Positions 33,947 through 34,259 of a DNA stretch of 34,259 nucleotides are shown one piece after another. The first letter of the stretch is position 1. Each line of letters opens with the position of its first letter. This stretch comes from Bradyrhizobium sacchari (GTDB taxonomy: Bacteria > Pseudomonadota > Alphaproteobacteria > Rhizobiales > Xanthobacteraceae), in contig NZ_LWIG01000017.1 in NCBI RefSeq assembly GCF_002068095.1, forward strand, positions 14,477 through 48,735. The letters are read 5' to 3'. Both the position numbers and the translations under genes were made by a program. The notes below the pieces were generated by a model. It was not told the DNA's origin. It saw nothing but the letters and a program-made list of their open reading frames with translations, and searched no databases.

Positions 33947-34259
33947 TCAGGTCTGTTGTTGTTGTTGGGGCTGTGGACCCTGGGGGCAACGCGCAGCGTT
34001 GTCCCCAAGTCCACAGCCCTTCCGTTTTGGCTTGCGCAGTTGGTCGCTGCGGTAGGCGATGGAGCCGAGCAGGACAGGACCGTAGCTGACGCTCCAGCAG
34101 CCTTCGGTCTCGGTCAGCCCAATCGGCTCGCCCGCCAAAGCAGCGTTGATGTAGACGAGCCGGCCGTTGAGCTTGATCTCTCCATTGTGACGAACCCAGC
34201 GGACCTCCTGGTCGCCGTATTCCGGGGAGCGCAGGATTCCGTCGTAGCGGCGCGGTGAA
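33947..34259 (-). CDS. IS481-type transposase, C-terminal part
   Basis: The reverse-strand frame is open from the window edge to a stop at 33947, giving about 103 residues without a start. VRWVRHNGEIKLNGRLVYIN, ALAGEPIGLTETEG, WSVSYGPVLLGSI and a basic tail resemble the domain that follows the DDE core in IS481-type transposases. The last 30 residues are encoded by a long hairpin and a GTTGTT run, giving a glutamine stretch QPQQQQQT unlike the usual end, so the true family C-terminus may be upstream of that tail. DDE residues are off the window. Confidence 0.75.
   Translation of the reverse strand, partial: SPRRYDGILRSPEYGDQEVRWVRHNGEIKLNGRLVYINAALAGEPIGLTETEGCWSVSYGPVLLGSIAYRSDQLRKPKRKGCGLGDNAARCPQGPQPQQQQQT
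33968..34019. repeat. Long imperfect hairpin in the transposase tail
   Basis: GGGCTGTGGA (33968-33977) pairs with TCCACAGCCC (34010-34019). Inside, TGGGG pairs with CCCCA and CAACGC with GCGTTG, leaving a 3-base loop. It overlaps the end of the transposase frame. Confidence 0.8.

Larger units (their letters stand above)
33888..34259 (-). mobile_element. IS481-type insertion sequence, partial at the window edge
   Basis: The right-hand part comprises the C-terminal transposase frame, a long hairpin inside its tail and tandem end repeats. The rest, with the DDE catalytic core and left end, lies beyond base 34259. The exact outer boundary and any target-site duplication cannot be set from one end. 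Confidence 0.65.

Overview
The window is a high-GC alphaproteobacterial chromosome segment. Gene content and order point to the Nitrobacteraceae (formerly Bradyrhizobiaceae), most likely Bradyrhizobium. The clues are the run rplU-rpmA ... obgE ... proB-proA-nadD-rsfS-rlmH-envC-ctpA-divergent polysaccharide deacetylase-rppH, several orphan TctC-type binding proteins, dispersed palindromic intergenic repeats and an IS481-type element. The assignment comes from recognition, not a database search.

Left part (1-14.2 kb), accessory metabolism. It opens with the 3' end of a MocR/aminotransferase gene, then a reverse-strand pair of membrane proteins (DUF2157 and GDYXXLXY). A LysR regulator lies divergent to a tight six-gene operon (3358-7928): an NMT1/SsuA-like binding protein, RutB, RutC, an ABC permease, RutD and an ABC ATPase. 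It encodes the lower Rut pyrimidine steps (ureidoacrylate amidohydrolase, aminoacrylate deaminase, aminoacrylate hydrolase) interleaved with an importer, and lacks rutA, rutF and rutG. Next come two convergent orphan TctC genes, a TfdB/MhpA-like FAD monooxygenase with a divergent LysR regulator, tRNA-Ser(CGA) and an epoxide-hydrolase/dehalogenase-like enzyme.

Middle part (14.4-20.4 kb). A sugar-kinase-like protein shows ROK motifs in circularly permuted order and lacks the ROK zinc site. It is followed by rplU-rpmA with a long structured leader, a GNAT acetyltransferase, an EamA exporter, a MaoC-type hotdog protein and obgE. Four large palindromic repeats lie between genes from 17.4 to 22.3 kb.

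Right part (20.5-34.3 kb). A sulfatase-superfamily hydrolase and a third tctC lie between obgE and proB. A reverse-strand ParDE-type toxin-antitoxin pair with a 10-bp tandem repeat upstream separates proB from proA. The conserved cell-envelope and translation run nadD, rsfS, rlmH, an EnvC-like factor without zinc ligands, ctpA and a divergent polysaccharide deacetylase follows, then two tandem Nudix (RppH-like) paralogues. The window ends in the 3' part of an IS481-type transposase. A 25-bp exact repeat occurs after the ATPase of the rut operon and again after the second Nudix gene.
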